Assembly: GCF_014280435.1 (NCBI RefSeq)
Contig: NZ_CP060388.1
Coordinates: forward strand, 3,690,001 to 3,754,000
Origin: Sphingobium sp. KCTC 72723
GTDB taxonomy: Bacteria; Pseudomonadota; Alphaproteobacteria; Sphingomonadales; Sphingomonadaceae
Length of the DNA: 64,000 nucleotides
Direction: 5' to 3'
The notes beneath the pieces were generated by a model that did not search any database, was not told the DNA's origin, and saw only the letters and a program-made list of their open reading frames with translations. Numbering within the stretch: the stretch's first letter is position 1; each line of letters begins with the position of its first letter. Position numbers and translations under genes: made by a program. Below, in pieces: positions 1 through 7,715 of the stretch.

Positions 1-223
1 CGCTGCCGCGCCGGGTCTGGGTTGCGCCATATTGATGGCGGGCGTGGTGTTCATGGTGGGCAAAATCCTGCCGCCGATGCCCGCACCGGCACGCCTTGGC
101 CTGCTGGTGCCGGTGGGGGGAATCGCGTTTCTGGCAGCACTGACATTGTGCGCGCGCGGGACGCTGATGGAACTGATCGGGTTGGTGGTGCGACGTAGGG
201 CGCCGGTGCAGGCAGCCACCTGA
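1..223 (+). CDS. C-terminal fragment of an integral membrane protein (possible polysaccharide flippase)
   Basis: The reading frame is open from base 2 at the window edge to a TGA at 221-223, so only about the last 73 residues are visible. They form two hydrophobic segments (around AILMAGVVFMVGKIL and LGLLVPVGGIAFLAALTL) followed by a short basic tail, as at the end of polytopic membrane proteins. The pattern resembles the C terminus of oligosaccharide flippases of the MATE/Wzx superfamily, but without the rest of the protein this is only a guess. The next gene is on the opposite strand 18 bp away and converges on this one. Confidence 0.45.
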   Translation, partial: AAAPGLGCAILMAGVVFMVGKILPPMPAPARLGLLVPVGGIAFLAALTLCARGTLMELIGLVVRRRAPVQAAT

Positions 224-241
224 ACCGGCGCGACGGCGGGG

Positions 242-670
242 TCAGGCCGTCTGGATATAGTCGCGGAGCGAACTGGCTTCCGATTCGATGGCGTCTATGC
301 GGAATTTCACCAGATCGCCGATCGAGATCAGCCCGACCAGCGCGCCATCGACCACCACGGGCAGATGACGGATGCGCCGCTTGGTCATGAGTGACAGGCC
401 GTGGATCACCGGCGTCTGATCGTCGATCGTGATCGGCGGGGTAGTCATCACATCGCCGACGCTATGGTCGAGCGCGGCTGCGCCATCGGTGGCCACGCGG
501 TAGACGAGGTCGCGTTCGGAAAAAATGCCCACGACCTGCCCGTCGTCGACCACCGGCACGCAGCCGATTCGCTTGTCCGCCAGCAATTTGACCGCCGACA
601 ATATGCTGTCGGTCGATCGCACCTGAACGACTTGCCCCCCCTTGCCCTGCAATATCGCTGCAATGCTCAT
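242..670 (-). CDS. CBS domain-containing protein
   Basis: A 142-residue protein made almost only of two CBS motifs (roughly residues 10-65 and 75-130), the Bateman module that binds adenine nucleotides. Typical CBS signatures are visible: GCVPVVDDGQVVGIFSERDL in the first repeat and HLPVVVDGALVGLISIGDLV in the second. Stand-alone CBS proteins of this size are common in alphaproteobacteria and usually have no assigned partner. I chose the ATG at 670 because AGGAGAG lies just upstream; the frame is open further 5' (to 790), but that extension has no CBS similarity and overlaps the next gene on the other strand. Cytoplasmic. Ligand and target cannot be read from the sequence. Confidence 0.9.
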   Translation of the reverse strand: MSIAAILQGKGGQVVQVRSTDSILSAVKLLADKRIGCVPVVDDGQVVGIFSERDLVYRVATDGAAALDHSVGDVMTTPPITIDDQTPVIHGLSLMTKRRIRHLPVVVDGALVGLISIGDLVKFRIDAIESEASSLRDYIQTA

Positions 671-741
671 GGTCGCTCTCCTGTGTTGGACATTATGGCC
701 TGGGCCTTGATGATCCCACTTTCGCGGCCCAAAGAAAAGGG

Positions 742-1041
742 ATGACACGCAAACAAGCCCTAGACGATCCGCAGATTGCCGCAACCGCATGGGGCCGGTT
801 CCGCCGCATCATGGCATGGATGGCCGTGGGGGGGGCGTTGTGCGTCATCCTGGCGCTGGGCTTCCTGCGATGGTGGGCCGGGCCGATGCCGATCCACATG
901 ATCATAGCGACTGTCATTGGCGTGTGGTTGACGTTCATGTTGGGAACGGGCCTGATGGCGCTGGTATTTTTGTCGAGCGGCACGGGGCATGACGAACAGG
1001 TGATGGACCGATTGAAGGACGAGGTGACGATAGATGACTGA
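742..1041 (+). CDS. Small two-helix membrane protein of unknown function
   Basis: 99 residues with two clear transmembrane segments (about residues 24-45 and 52-77), a hydrophilic N terminus and an acidic C-terminal tail. I do not recognise a named family. The stop codon overlaps the start of the following thioesterase gene by 8 bp, so the two are probably cotranscribed and translationally coupled. Its gene is divergent from the CBS protein, with about 70 bp between starts. Confidence 0.75.
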   Translation: MTRKQALDDPQIAATAWGRFRRIMAWMAVGGALCVILALGFLRWWAGPMPIHMIIATVIGVWLTFMLGTGLMALVFLSSGTGHDEQVMDRLKDEVTIDD

Positions 1042-1405
1042 TCCGCGCGGTGACGTGGTGTTGCGGGTTGCCCCGCGTCCGGCCGACATCAACAGCAATG
1101 GCCATATTTTTGGCGGATGGGTGCTGAGCCAGATGGATATTGCCGGTGGCATCGTCGCCGGGCGAATCGCGCAGGGTGCGGTTGCGACAGTCGCGATCGA
1201 GGGGATGAAATTCATCACGCCCATCCTGTTGGGCGATGTCGTGTCCGTTTATGCCCAGGCGGAACGGCGTGGGCGCACGTCGGTAGCGATCCGTATCGAC
1301 GTGGTGGCGACGCGCGGCGGGGGCGAGGAGCAGGTGGACCTGACCAGCGGGCTGTTTACTTTCGTGGCACTGGACGAGCATCACCGGCCGCGCCCGCTGC
1401 CCTGA
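1034..1405 (+). CDS. Acyl-CoA thioesterase, YciA-like hotdog fold
   Basis: 123 residues forming a single hotdog domain. It has the family signature NSNGHIFGGWVLSQMDIAGG near residues 20-39; the Asp in QMD is the catalytic acid in YciA-type enzymes. A downstream strand carries FITPILLGDVVSVYAQAERRG, typical of this family. The predicted activity is hydrolysis of acyl-CoA to free CoA and fatty acid in the cytosol; the substrate range cannot be read from the sequence. The gene starts inside the 3' end of the small membrane protein gene (8-bp overlap). It converges with the DUF4139 gene, whose stop lies 6 bp beyond. Confidence 0.9.
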   Translation: MTDPRGDVVLRVAPRPADINSNGHIFGGWVLSQMDIAGGIVAGRIAQGAVATVAIEGMKFITPILLGDVVSVYAQAERRGRTSVAIRIDVVATRGGGEEQVDLTSGLFTFVALDEHHRPRPLP

Positions 1406-1411
1406 TAGCTT

Positions 1412-2926
1412 TTATTTGCGGGGCGCGCGCAGGCGATAGTCGAGGCGGGCCGTGCCGTTCGCCGGGACCGTGACGGTCCATAGCCACTGGCCATCGCGGC
1501 GGGTGAGGCGACGCGACGGCGACTTGATAGGCGCTGCCGGATCATCGGCAAGGGCGATTTCCGCCATCATTGGCGTGTCGGCAGCGTTGGTCAGGATGAT
1601 ATGTCGCCCTGCCCCATCCCCCGCCAGTTCGTAGCGCCGCTGCGGGCTGTCGCCTGCGGGCAATTCGACCTTTTCCCCTACCGCATGATCGCGCAGGCGA
1701 GCTTGGGCGAGCAGCAATTGTTCCACGCCATGATCGGCGAAAAGCGAGACGGCTCCGGCAGGCAGCGGCACGCCTGCGCCCGATTCGCGGCGGTTGGCAA
1801 AACGGATGATGCGGGTGAGCGCGCCGCTCTGCACGCCACTGGCCGCGACGCGCGCCCGATAATGAGTCGTCGTGGCGATCGATGCCTGATGCAGCAGCGC
1901 GACCTGCTTCTGTCCGCTGGCGCGGATGTCGACGGCCATGGGCACGCGGTAGAGTTTGACGTCGCCCAGTTCTTCCTGCTGCGCGATGCGGTGCGCCGTT
2001 ACGACAATGTCCTGCCGCGCCATCATCGCCATCGGCGCGGGCGGCGGCGGTGGGGGCGGGGGTGGAGGAGGCGGCGCACCGGCATAATCGCCACCCTCCC
2101 CTTCATAGGTCGGGAGCGGCCAGCATTGCAGATAGAGCGGTGGCGCCTGGGGCGCCTGCGCCAGTGCGGCATAGTTGGACGTGCGGTTGATCCGTCCTGC
2201 CACCGCCGCCAGCCGGGCGTCGGAGAAGGAGATGCTGTTGGCGTTCGCGACGGTGAGCCAGCCGAACAGGTCCAGCCGGTCCGCGCCAAGATGCGCGACA
2301 TAGCTGGCGCCCCAGTCGAACCCGGTGGCAAGATAAGTGAGCGTGACTGAAGCGCTGACCGCCCGGTCGCTGCGAGTCGTGACCGATAGGACGGGCGTGA
2401 CCGACAGGTCGGGCGGCACGGCGTCCTGCAATATGGTTTCGGGCAGGCCCGAACAGCGCAGCGCCTCCACCCCTTGCGCGCTTTCGATCACCAGTGCGCC
2501 GTCGGGCGAGGAGCGGACGATGGCATCCTGTTCGATCACCTTGCCCGTCGCGGGGTTGGTGCGGCGCAGATGGACCGACTGGCCCAGCGCACTGAGCGCC
2601 AGCGATGCAGGGGAAAGCAGGCGGGCGTCGCGGTTTTTCTGGACGACACCGCCCGGCAGGCCCGTGACGACGGCGCTGACCGCGATCATGCCGTCGGCGA
2701 CCCCTTCGAACCGGATCGTGGATTCGCCAGCGGGCAAGGCGATGCGCCGGGTTTCGGTGATGAGGGCAAAGCCGCGCGGAAAGCGGGGATTGATCGCGCC
2801 TTCCCCCCGGTCGGGATCGCGATAGACAGTGACAGACAGGCTGTCAGGCGCGGGCGATGTTACGACGCTTTGTGCCGACGCCGGAACGGGCGCGAGCGCG
2901 AGCAGCAGGATCAGCCAGCGGGGCAT
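1412..2926 (-). CDS. Secreted DUF4139 domain protein, paralogue 1, with polyproline linker
   Basis: 504 residues beginning with a Sec signal peptide (hydrophobic core LILLLALAPVPA, cleavage likely after ASA). The body is a DUF4139 protein: an N-terminal beta-rich part (about residues 30-260) with RRTNPATGKVIEQDAIV and a C-terminal part ending in VPANGTARLDYRLRAP. Between them lies a run of 12 prolines followed by RQDIVVTAHR, a motif otherwise familiar from the N termini of TonB-dependent receptors. The product is probably periplasmic or surface-exposed; the function of the family is poorly defined. It lies 10 bp downstream of a clear paralogue on the same strand, so the pair is probably an operon formed by duplication. 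Confidence 0.88.
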   Translation of the reverse strand: MPRWLILLLALAPVPASAQSVVTSPAPDSLSVTVYRDPDRGEGAINPRFPRGFALITETRRIALPAGESTIRFEGVADGMIAVSAVVTGLPGGVVQKNRDARLLSPASLALSALGQSVHLRRTNPATGKVIEQDAIVRSSPDGALVIESAQGVEALRCSGLPETILQDAVPPDLSVTPVLSVTTRSDRAVSASVTLTYLATGFDWGASYVAHLGADRLDLFGWLTVANANSISFSDARLAAVAGRINRTSNYAALAQAPQAPPLYLQCWPLPTYEGEGGDYAGAPPPPPPPPPPPPAPMAMMARQDIVVTAHRIAQQEELGDVKLYRVPMAVDIRASGQKQVALLHQASIATTTHYRARVAASGVQSGALTRIIRFANRRESGAGVPLPAGAVSLFADHGVEQLLLAQARLRDHAVGEKVELPAGDSPQRRYELAGDGAGRHIILTNAADTPMMAEIALADDPAAPIKSPSRRLTRRDGQWLWTVTVPANGTARLDYRLRAPRK

Positions 2927-2936
2927 GGCAGGGCCG

Positions 2937-4343
2937 TCAGTAACGGGTTTCGAAAATGGCGGTCAGGGTCGCCGTTCCGTTGGCAGGGACCGTTACCGAC
3001 CAGCGCGCCGCTGCGCTGTCCACCCGTTGCGAGGGCAGGCTTTCGCTGACGATGCGGGTGTCGTCATAGGCGAAATCGAGGCCCGCCTGCGTCAGTTCGA
3101 CCGTGACTGGCTCCGCCTTTGCATTGGTGAGGTCGTAGCGCATGTGGCTGCGCCACTTTGCGCTCGACACCCGTTCGCGCTGTTCGACGACAGGCTTGAC
3201 CTTCACATCGAAGGCATCGCCGGTAGCGAGCGCCAGATCGCTGCCCATCGGGGTATGATCGACGGCATTTTCGCCGATGAATTGCGGCGCGCCGGATGCA
3301 TCCTTCATATAGAAGCGCACGGTGCCAGCGGGGAGCGCATCGCCCAGCCCCCCTGCCCGCGATGTCGAAAAACGGACGACGCTTTTGGCGCTTTGCGGTT
3401 CTTCGCTGCTGGCCAGCCAGCCATTGCGATAGGCATAGGCCGCCATGGCAGGCACGCCTTGCACGTCGAGGAAGCTGACCTGTTTGGTCTGGCGTTGCGC
3501 GATCGTGGTGCGGGCGGGCAAGGGATAGAGATAGAAGTCGCCCAATTGTTCGCGCGGCGCGGTTTCGGTGCCGGCGCGGCGAATATTCGCCGGGCGCGGC
3601 GGGGCATAGCCGCCACCATTGTTCTGGTTGACGCTGCCCGCCACCAGCAGGGTGCGGGCATTGCCATAGGTCGTGCCGCTATTGTTGGTCAGCGTTACCC
3701 AGCCCTGCACGTCGATTCGCCCGGCCTTTGCATCGAACAGAGCGACATAGTCGGCTGCCCAGCCAAGGCCCGGCGTCAAATAGCGGATCGCGGCGGCGCG
3801 GGTGCCTGCACGAGCGCTGTCGACCGTGACCGACAGGGTGGGGCGGGCGCGCAGATTGGCCGGCACCTTGTCGAAGATCACGCGCACGGGCAGGCCATCG
3901 TCGCGCAGCACTTCGATCCGCTGGCCGATTTGCAGCACGACGCCACCATTGACGCTCAACACCTTCGCCTGTTCGCGCAGTTCCGCGCCGGTCGCAGGGT
4001 TGGTGCGGACGATGGTGACGGTGCGCCCTATCGCCTTTTCCATCAGTTTGGCAGGCGACAGCAGGTCGAAGTCGAAATTCTGTTCGACGATCGAGGCGGC
4101 ATCGGCAGCAAAGGACAGGGTTTCAGGGCGAATCTGCGCCGATACGTCGGGAAATTCGATGCGGCTGATCCCGGCGGAAATCGCTACCTGCCGCACATCC
4201 TGCACCAAAGCGAGATTGTCGTTGTAGATGGTTACGGCCACATCGCCCTGCGCCGATGCGCCGGTCGGATCGGCCACGCCCTGCGCCAGAGCGAGGGCGG
4301 GCAGCGCGCAGAGCAGGGTCGGCAGCAGGCGAAGCGCGATCAT
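2937..4343 (-). CDS. Secreted DUF4139 domain protein, paralogue 2
   Basis: 468 residues. The start at 4343 (MIALRLLPTLLCALPALALAQ) gives a good signal peptide and is preceded by GGGAGAG; upstream in-frame codons are unsupported. The mature protein aligns by eye over its length with the downstream neighbour: both have LLSPA, RTNPATG, a strand of the type LTVxNNS, and end VPANGTA-L. It lacks the polyproline stretch and the IVVTA motif of the neighbour. It is probably exported to the periplasm and cotranscribed with the 1412-2926 gene. No catalytic motif is visible in either copy, so I assign no biochemical role. Confidence 0.88.
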   Translation of the reverse strand: MIALRLLPTLLCALPALALAQGVADPTGASAQGDVAVTIYNDNLALVQDVRQVAISAGISRIEFPDVSAQIRPETLSFAADAASIVEQNFDFDLLSPAKLMEKAIGRTVTIVRTNPATGAELREQAKVLSVNGGVVLQIGQRIEVLRDDGLPVRVIFDKVPANLRARPTLSVTVDSARAGTRAAAIRYLTPGLGWAADYVALFDAKAGRIDVQGWVTLTNNSGTTYGNARTLLVAGSVNQNNGGGYAPPRPANIRRAGTETAPREQLGDFYLYPLPARTTIAQRQTKQVSFLDVQGVPAMAAYAYRNGWLASSEEPQSAKSVVRFSTSRAGGLGDALPAGTVRFYMKDASGAPQFIGENAVDHTPMGSDLALATGDAFDVKVKPVVEQRERVSSAKWRSHMRYDLTNAKAEPVTVELTQAGLDFAYDDTRIVSESLPSQRVDSAAARWSVTVPANGTATLTAIFETRY

Positions 4344-4405
4344 CAACCAGTCTCTCCCGTCATTTCGCCAGCCTTGTGCCGGATCGCGCCGGGATTGGGA
4401 AGCGG

Positions 4406-4452
4406 GCATGAAGAAGGGGACGGCGCACCGGGCGCCGTCCCCTTCTTCATGC
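4406..4452. terminator. Perfect 21-bp hairpin between DUF4167 and DUF4139 genes
   Basis: Arms 4406-4426 and 4432-4452 are exact reverse complements with a 5-nt loop (accgg). It lies 18 bp after the stop of the DUF4167 gene on the minus strand and before the DUF4139 start. There is no U-run after the stem on either strand, so this is a strong transcript-end or processing hairpin rather than a textbook intrinsic terminator. Confidence 0.6.
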
Positions 4453-4469
4453 AGCCGATGCCGGAGCGC

Positions 4470-5468
4470 TTATTCAGCCGCTTCGGTGGCAGGACGTGCG
4501 CGACGGGTGCGCTTCTTGGGCGCTTCCCCGGCAGTTTCGCCGCCCGCTTCGCTGTCATTGTCGGCGCGGGCAATCGACGGCGGCAGCAGGGATAGGTCAA
4601 GACCTTCGCTCGGTTCGGCAGCGGGAGCGGCATCCACCTTGCGCGGGCGGCCACGGCGCGGACGGGGCGCTTCGGCCTCGACCTGCGGAGCGGGCGCTTC
4701 GACCTGTGGCGCGGGCGCTGCTTGCGCGACGGGCGACGGCGGCGTCACGTCGGCCTGGGGCCGCGCTTCGTTTTCAGCATAGACCGGACGATCCGACTGG
4801 ACGGGACGATCGCGACGCGGGCGGTCGCGGCGGATGCCCCGATCGTCCCGGCCTTCGCGCGGTTCGTCCTGCCGGCGATTCTGGTCGCGCGCGTTCTGGT
4901 CCCGACCATTTTGCTCACGGCCATTCTGTTCACGAGGCGCGCGATCATTATAGTCGCGGGGTGCGCGATCGCCCTGTTCACGCGGCGCACGGTCGTTTTG
5001 CTCACGGGGCGCACGGTCGGCCTGATCGCGCGGGGCGCGGTCATTATAGTCGCGCTGGGGGCGATCATATTGCGGCTGTTCGGCGCGGGGGGCTTCGTTG
5101 CCGCTGTCGTCATTGCCGTCGAAATCGTCGCTGCCATCATAGTCGAGCGATTCGTCGTTGCGGCGGAAGCGGGGCTGCTGACCCTGGGTCTGGCCCTGTT
5201 CTTCCTGACGGGCGCGATTGTCAGCCAGTACGCGGAAATAATGATCGGCGAACTGAAGATAATATTCGGCGTTCACCCGGTCGCCCGCCATCTGGGCATC
5301 GCGCGCCATGTTCCTGTATTTCTCAAGAAGCTGGGTCGCGTTGCCGCGTGCGCGGCTGTCGATACGGTTGCCGTTGTCGCCACCGCCCCGATTATTGCCG
5401 CTGGGACGTCCGTTGTTGTTATTGTTCCGGCCGCGATTGCGGCGACCGGCCTGCCGGTTGTTGATCAA
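4470..5468 (-). CDS. DUF4167 domain protein with low-complexity Arg/Asp/Asn-rich tail
   Basis: 332 residues. The N terminus is an Asn/Arg/Gly tract; residues about 36-82 are the conserved helical DUF4167 core, including LLEKYRNMARDAQMAGDRVN and YYLQFADHYFRVL. Residues 138-200 are a degenerate 7-8 residue repeat (DRAPREQ and variants), followed by RGIRRDRPRRD and an Ala/Pro/Glu tail with AT-hook-like RPRRGRPRKV. The composition suggests a disordered nucleic-acid-binding protein. The start is TTG at 5468, chosen because AAGGA sits 8 nt upstream and the protein begins exactly at its Asn/Arg tract. A DUF4167 gene downstream of prmC is, from memory, a common alphaproteobacterial arrangement. Confidence 0.88.
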   Translation of the reverse strand: MINNRQAGRRNRGRNNNNNGRPSGNNRGGGDNGNRIDSRARGNATQLLEKYRNMARDAQMAGDRVNAEYYLQFADHYFRVLADNRARQEEQGQTQGQQPRFRRNDESLDYDGSDDFDGNDDSGNEAPRAEQPQYDRPQRDYNDRAPRDQADRAPREQNDRAPREQGDRAPRDYNDRAPREQNGREQNGRDQNARDQNRRQDEPREGRDDRGIRRDRPRRDRPVQSDRPVYAENEARPQADVTPPSPVAQAAPAPQVEAPAPQVEAEAPRPRRGRPRKVDAAPAAEPSEGLDLSLLPPSIARADNDSEAGGETAGEAPKKRTRRARPATEAAE

Positions 5469-5787
5469 GAGGTGATCCTTGCGTTCGCTGTCATCAAATT
5501 GGCTGAAAACACTGTTCCGTCGCCATCCCCAAGCACGGCCCGCACGTCAGGCCGGATACGGCTCCGCCGGGGATGGCCCTTAAAGAGCCATCGCCTCTAG
5601 CTGCCAGCGGCGTCTGCGCAGCAGCGCCGTCGTGACTTTCAGGAGCGTAGAAAACAGCCTTTTCCTCCAATGATCTAACCGATCATGTCGTCAGAGAGTG
5701 CCGTTCCTGCTGTCGATGTAGTGGCTTTCACAGGATAAACCAAGCCATTTTCGCTTATGGGCCAGCATTTCGCCGCTTTGGCCGGGT
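5469..5787 (-). other. 319-bp non-coding interval: folded leader of the DUF4167 gene and end of prmC
   Basis: I see no credible gene. On the minus strand, just before the DUF4167 start, a possible three-way junction is closed by an exact 9-bp helix (5522-5530 with 5569-5577). Inside it are cggcc/ggccg (5536-5540 with 5550-5554) and ccgg/ccgg (5552-5555 with 5567-5570); the last two share bases and would be alternatives. A second exact hairpin (5776-5783 with 5791-5798) straddles the prmC stop codon and may end that transcript, but it has no U-tract. The rest, 5600-5770, is unstructured to my eye. Confidence 0.45.
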
Positions 5788-6633
5788 TCAGGCCAAAGTT
5801 GCGACCAGGCAACGATCATGCCCGGCCAGATCGCGCAGCACCCGGACGGCCAGTCCCGCATCATGCAGCAGGGCCGATACCGATGCCCTTTGGTCGTAGC
5901 CAATCTCTATCGCCGCCATGCCGCCCGGCGCGATCAGGCGCGGCAGATCCGGCGCGATGCGGCGATAATCGTCCAGTCCTTCGGCCCCGGCGAACAGCGC
6001 GCTGCCCGGTTCGGACAGCACATCGCCCGAAAGGGGTGCGGTGCTGGCGATATAGGGTGGGTTGATGAGCAGCAGGTCGAACTGGCCGTCGACCCCCTGC
6101 GCCCAATCGCCGGATTGAAAGGCCGCGCGGTCGGCCAAGCCAAGCCGCACGGCGTTGCCGCGTGCCACCGCCAGCGCGCCCGGCGACGCATCGACGCCAA
6201 GGCCGCGCGCATCGGGCCACTGGTCGAGCGCGGCGAGCAGCAGCGCGCCGGAGCCAGTGCCAAGGTCCAGCACAGTCGCGGGTGCGCGGTCGGCGAAATG
6301 GGCAAGCGCCGCTTCGATCAGCGTTTCGCTGTCGGGGCGGGGGATGAGGACGTCCGGCGTGACATCCAGGGCGATCGTCCAGAAATCGCGGGTGCCGGTG
6401 ATATAGGCGACGGGTTCTCCGCCACGGCGACGGTCGAGCAGCGCAGCGAAGGCTGGCGGCACGGTCAGGTCGCGCTGGCGCAGGAGGAGGTCGTTGCGGG
6501 TCAGGCCCAGCGCATGGGCCATGAGCAATTCGGCGTCGAGGCGCGGCGTGTCGCTGGCGACAGCGAGATGGACAGTCGCGGCGCGTAATGCGTCGGCGAT
6601 GGTCATGGCCATCGCCGCCGGATTTTCGCTCAC
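5788..6633 (-). CDS. prmC: Peptide chain release factor N5-glutamine methyltransferase PrmC
   Basis: 281 residues. It methylates the Gln of the GGQ motif in release factors RF1 and RF2 using S-adenosylmethionine. The SAM-binding loop is DLGTGSGA (residues 123-130) and the catalytic NPPY is at 191-194; the N-terminal helical domain of the family is present. The gene lies directly after prfA, which encodes its substrate, with a 4-bp overlap GTGA, so the start is a GTG at 6633. In-frame ATGs at residues 8 and 10 are alternatives, but the overlap favours the GTG. It is probably the last gene of the hisS-prfA-prmC operon. Confidence 0.95.
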   Translation of the reverse strand: MSENPAAMAMTIADALRAATVHLAVASDTPRLDAELLMAHALGLTRNDLLLRQRDLTVPPAFAALLDRRRGGEPVAYITGTRDFWTIALDVTPDVLIPRPDSETLIEAALAHFADRAPATVLDLGTGSGALLLAALDQWPDARGLGVDASPGALAVARGNAVRLGLADRAAFQSGDWAQGVDGQFDLLLINPPYIASTAPLSGDVLSEPGSALFAGAEGLDDYRRIAPDLPRLIAPGGMAAIEIGYDQRASVSALLHDAGLAVRVLRDLAGHDRCLVATLA

Positions 6634-7715
6634 CCTACCCCGTCCAGTTGGGCGAGGCGAGCGGCTTCGTCTTCGGCGATCAGAGCGTCTATGACTTCGG
6701 CCAGGCCCGGTCCTTCGAGGATTTCGGGCAGGCGGTGCAGGGTCAGGTTGATGCGATGATCGGTGACGCGGCCTTGTGGAAAATTATAGGTGCGGATGCG
6801 TTCGGAACGGTCGCCCGAACCCACCATCGCCTTGCGCGCGCCCGCCTGTTCGCTGTGGGTGCGTTGCCGTTCGGCTTCGTAGAGGCGGGCGCGCAGCACC
6901 TGCATCGCCTTGGCCTTGTTCTTGTGCTGCGAGCGTTCGTCCTGCTGGATCACCACCAGGCCGCTGGGCAGATGGGTGATGCGGACGGCGGAATCGGTTG
7001 TGTTGACGTGCTGGCCGCCAGCGCCGGACGCGCGATAAATATCGATCTTGAGGTCGCCATCGGCGATCTGGACGTCGACTTCCTCCGGTTCGGGGAGGAC
7101 GGCTACAGTCGCGGCGCTGGTGTGGATGCGGCCGCCGCTTTCGGTGACGGGGACGCGCTGGACGCGGTGGACGCCGCTTTCGAATTTGAGTTTGGCGAAC
7201 ACGCCGGTGCCGGTGATCGAAGCGACGATTTCCTTGAAACCGCCCGCTTCGGACGCATTGGCCGACAGCGCCTCCAGCTTCCATCCGAGCGTGTCGGCAT
7301 AGCGTTGGTACATGCGGAACAGGTCGCCTGCGAACAGAGCCGCTTCGTCGCCGCCGGTGCCAGCGCGGATTTCCAGCATGGCGGGGCGCGCGTCGGCGGA
7401 ATCGCGGGGCAGCAATTGCAGCGCCAGCGCGCGTTCGGCGGCGGGCAACTGGCTCTTGAGGTGCTGCATTTCCTCCTGCGCCATTTCGCGCATGAGGGGG
7501 TCTGCTTCTTCGCCCCCGGTCATGGTTTCTAACGCGGACAGTTCCTGCCGCAGGCGGCGCACTTCATGCGCGGCGCGGGCGACCGGTTCGATCTCGGCAT
7601 ATTCCTTCGACAGGCGCACGAACATGTCGGGCGCCAGATCGGCGCGCGTCATCGACGCCTGCACCTCATCCCGGCGCGCTTCGATCTGCGCAATGCGTTC
7701 GGGGGAGATGTGCAT
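6630..7715 (-). CDS. prfA: Peptide chain release factor 1
   Basis: 361 residues, the normal RF1 length. It recognises UAA and UAG and triggers peptide release on the ribosome. The codon-recognition tripeptide PVT is at residues 189-191 and the catalytic GGQ at 233-235 within [13 protein letters not shown]. The ATG at 7715 shares one base with the hisS stop (TAATG), and the 3' end overlaps prmC by 4 bp, so all three are translationally coupled. The gene is normally GC-rich, unlike the hisS segment that abuts it. Confidence 0.97.
   Translation of the reverse strand: MHISPERIAQIEARRDEVQASMTRADLAPDMFVRLSKEYAEIEPVARAAHEVRRLRQELSALETMTGGEEADPLMREMAQEEMQHLKSQLPAAERALALQLLPRDSADARPAMLEIRAGTGGDEAALFAGDLFRMYQRYADTLGWKLEALSANASEAGGFKEIVASITGTGVFAKLKFESGVHRVQRVPVTESGGRIHTSAATVAVLPEPEEVDVQIADGDLKIDIYRASGAGGQHVNTTDSAVRITHLPSGLVVIQQDERSQHKNKAKAMQVLRARLYEAERQRTHSEQAGARKAMVGSGDRSERIRTYNFPQGRVTDHRINLTLHRLPEILEGPGLAEVIDALIAEDEAARLAQLDGVG

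Noticed and set aside
2829..4595. 588-residue open frame on the plus strand opposite the DUF4139 genes
   Set aside because: It is a shadow frame of high-GC DNA: no conserved domain, Arg/Gly/Ala-rich composition, and it covers two well-supported genes on the minus strand.
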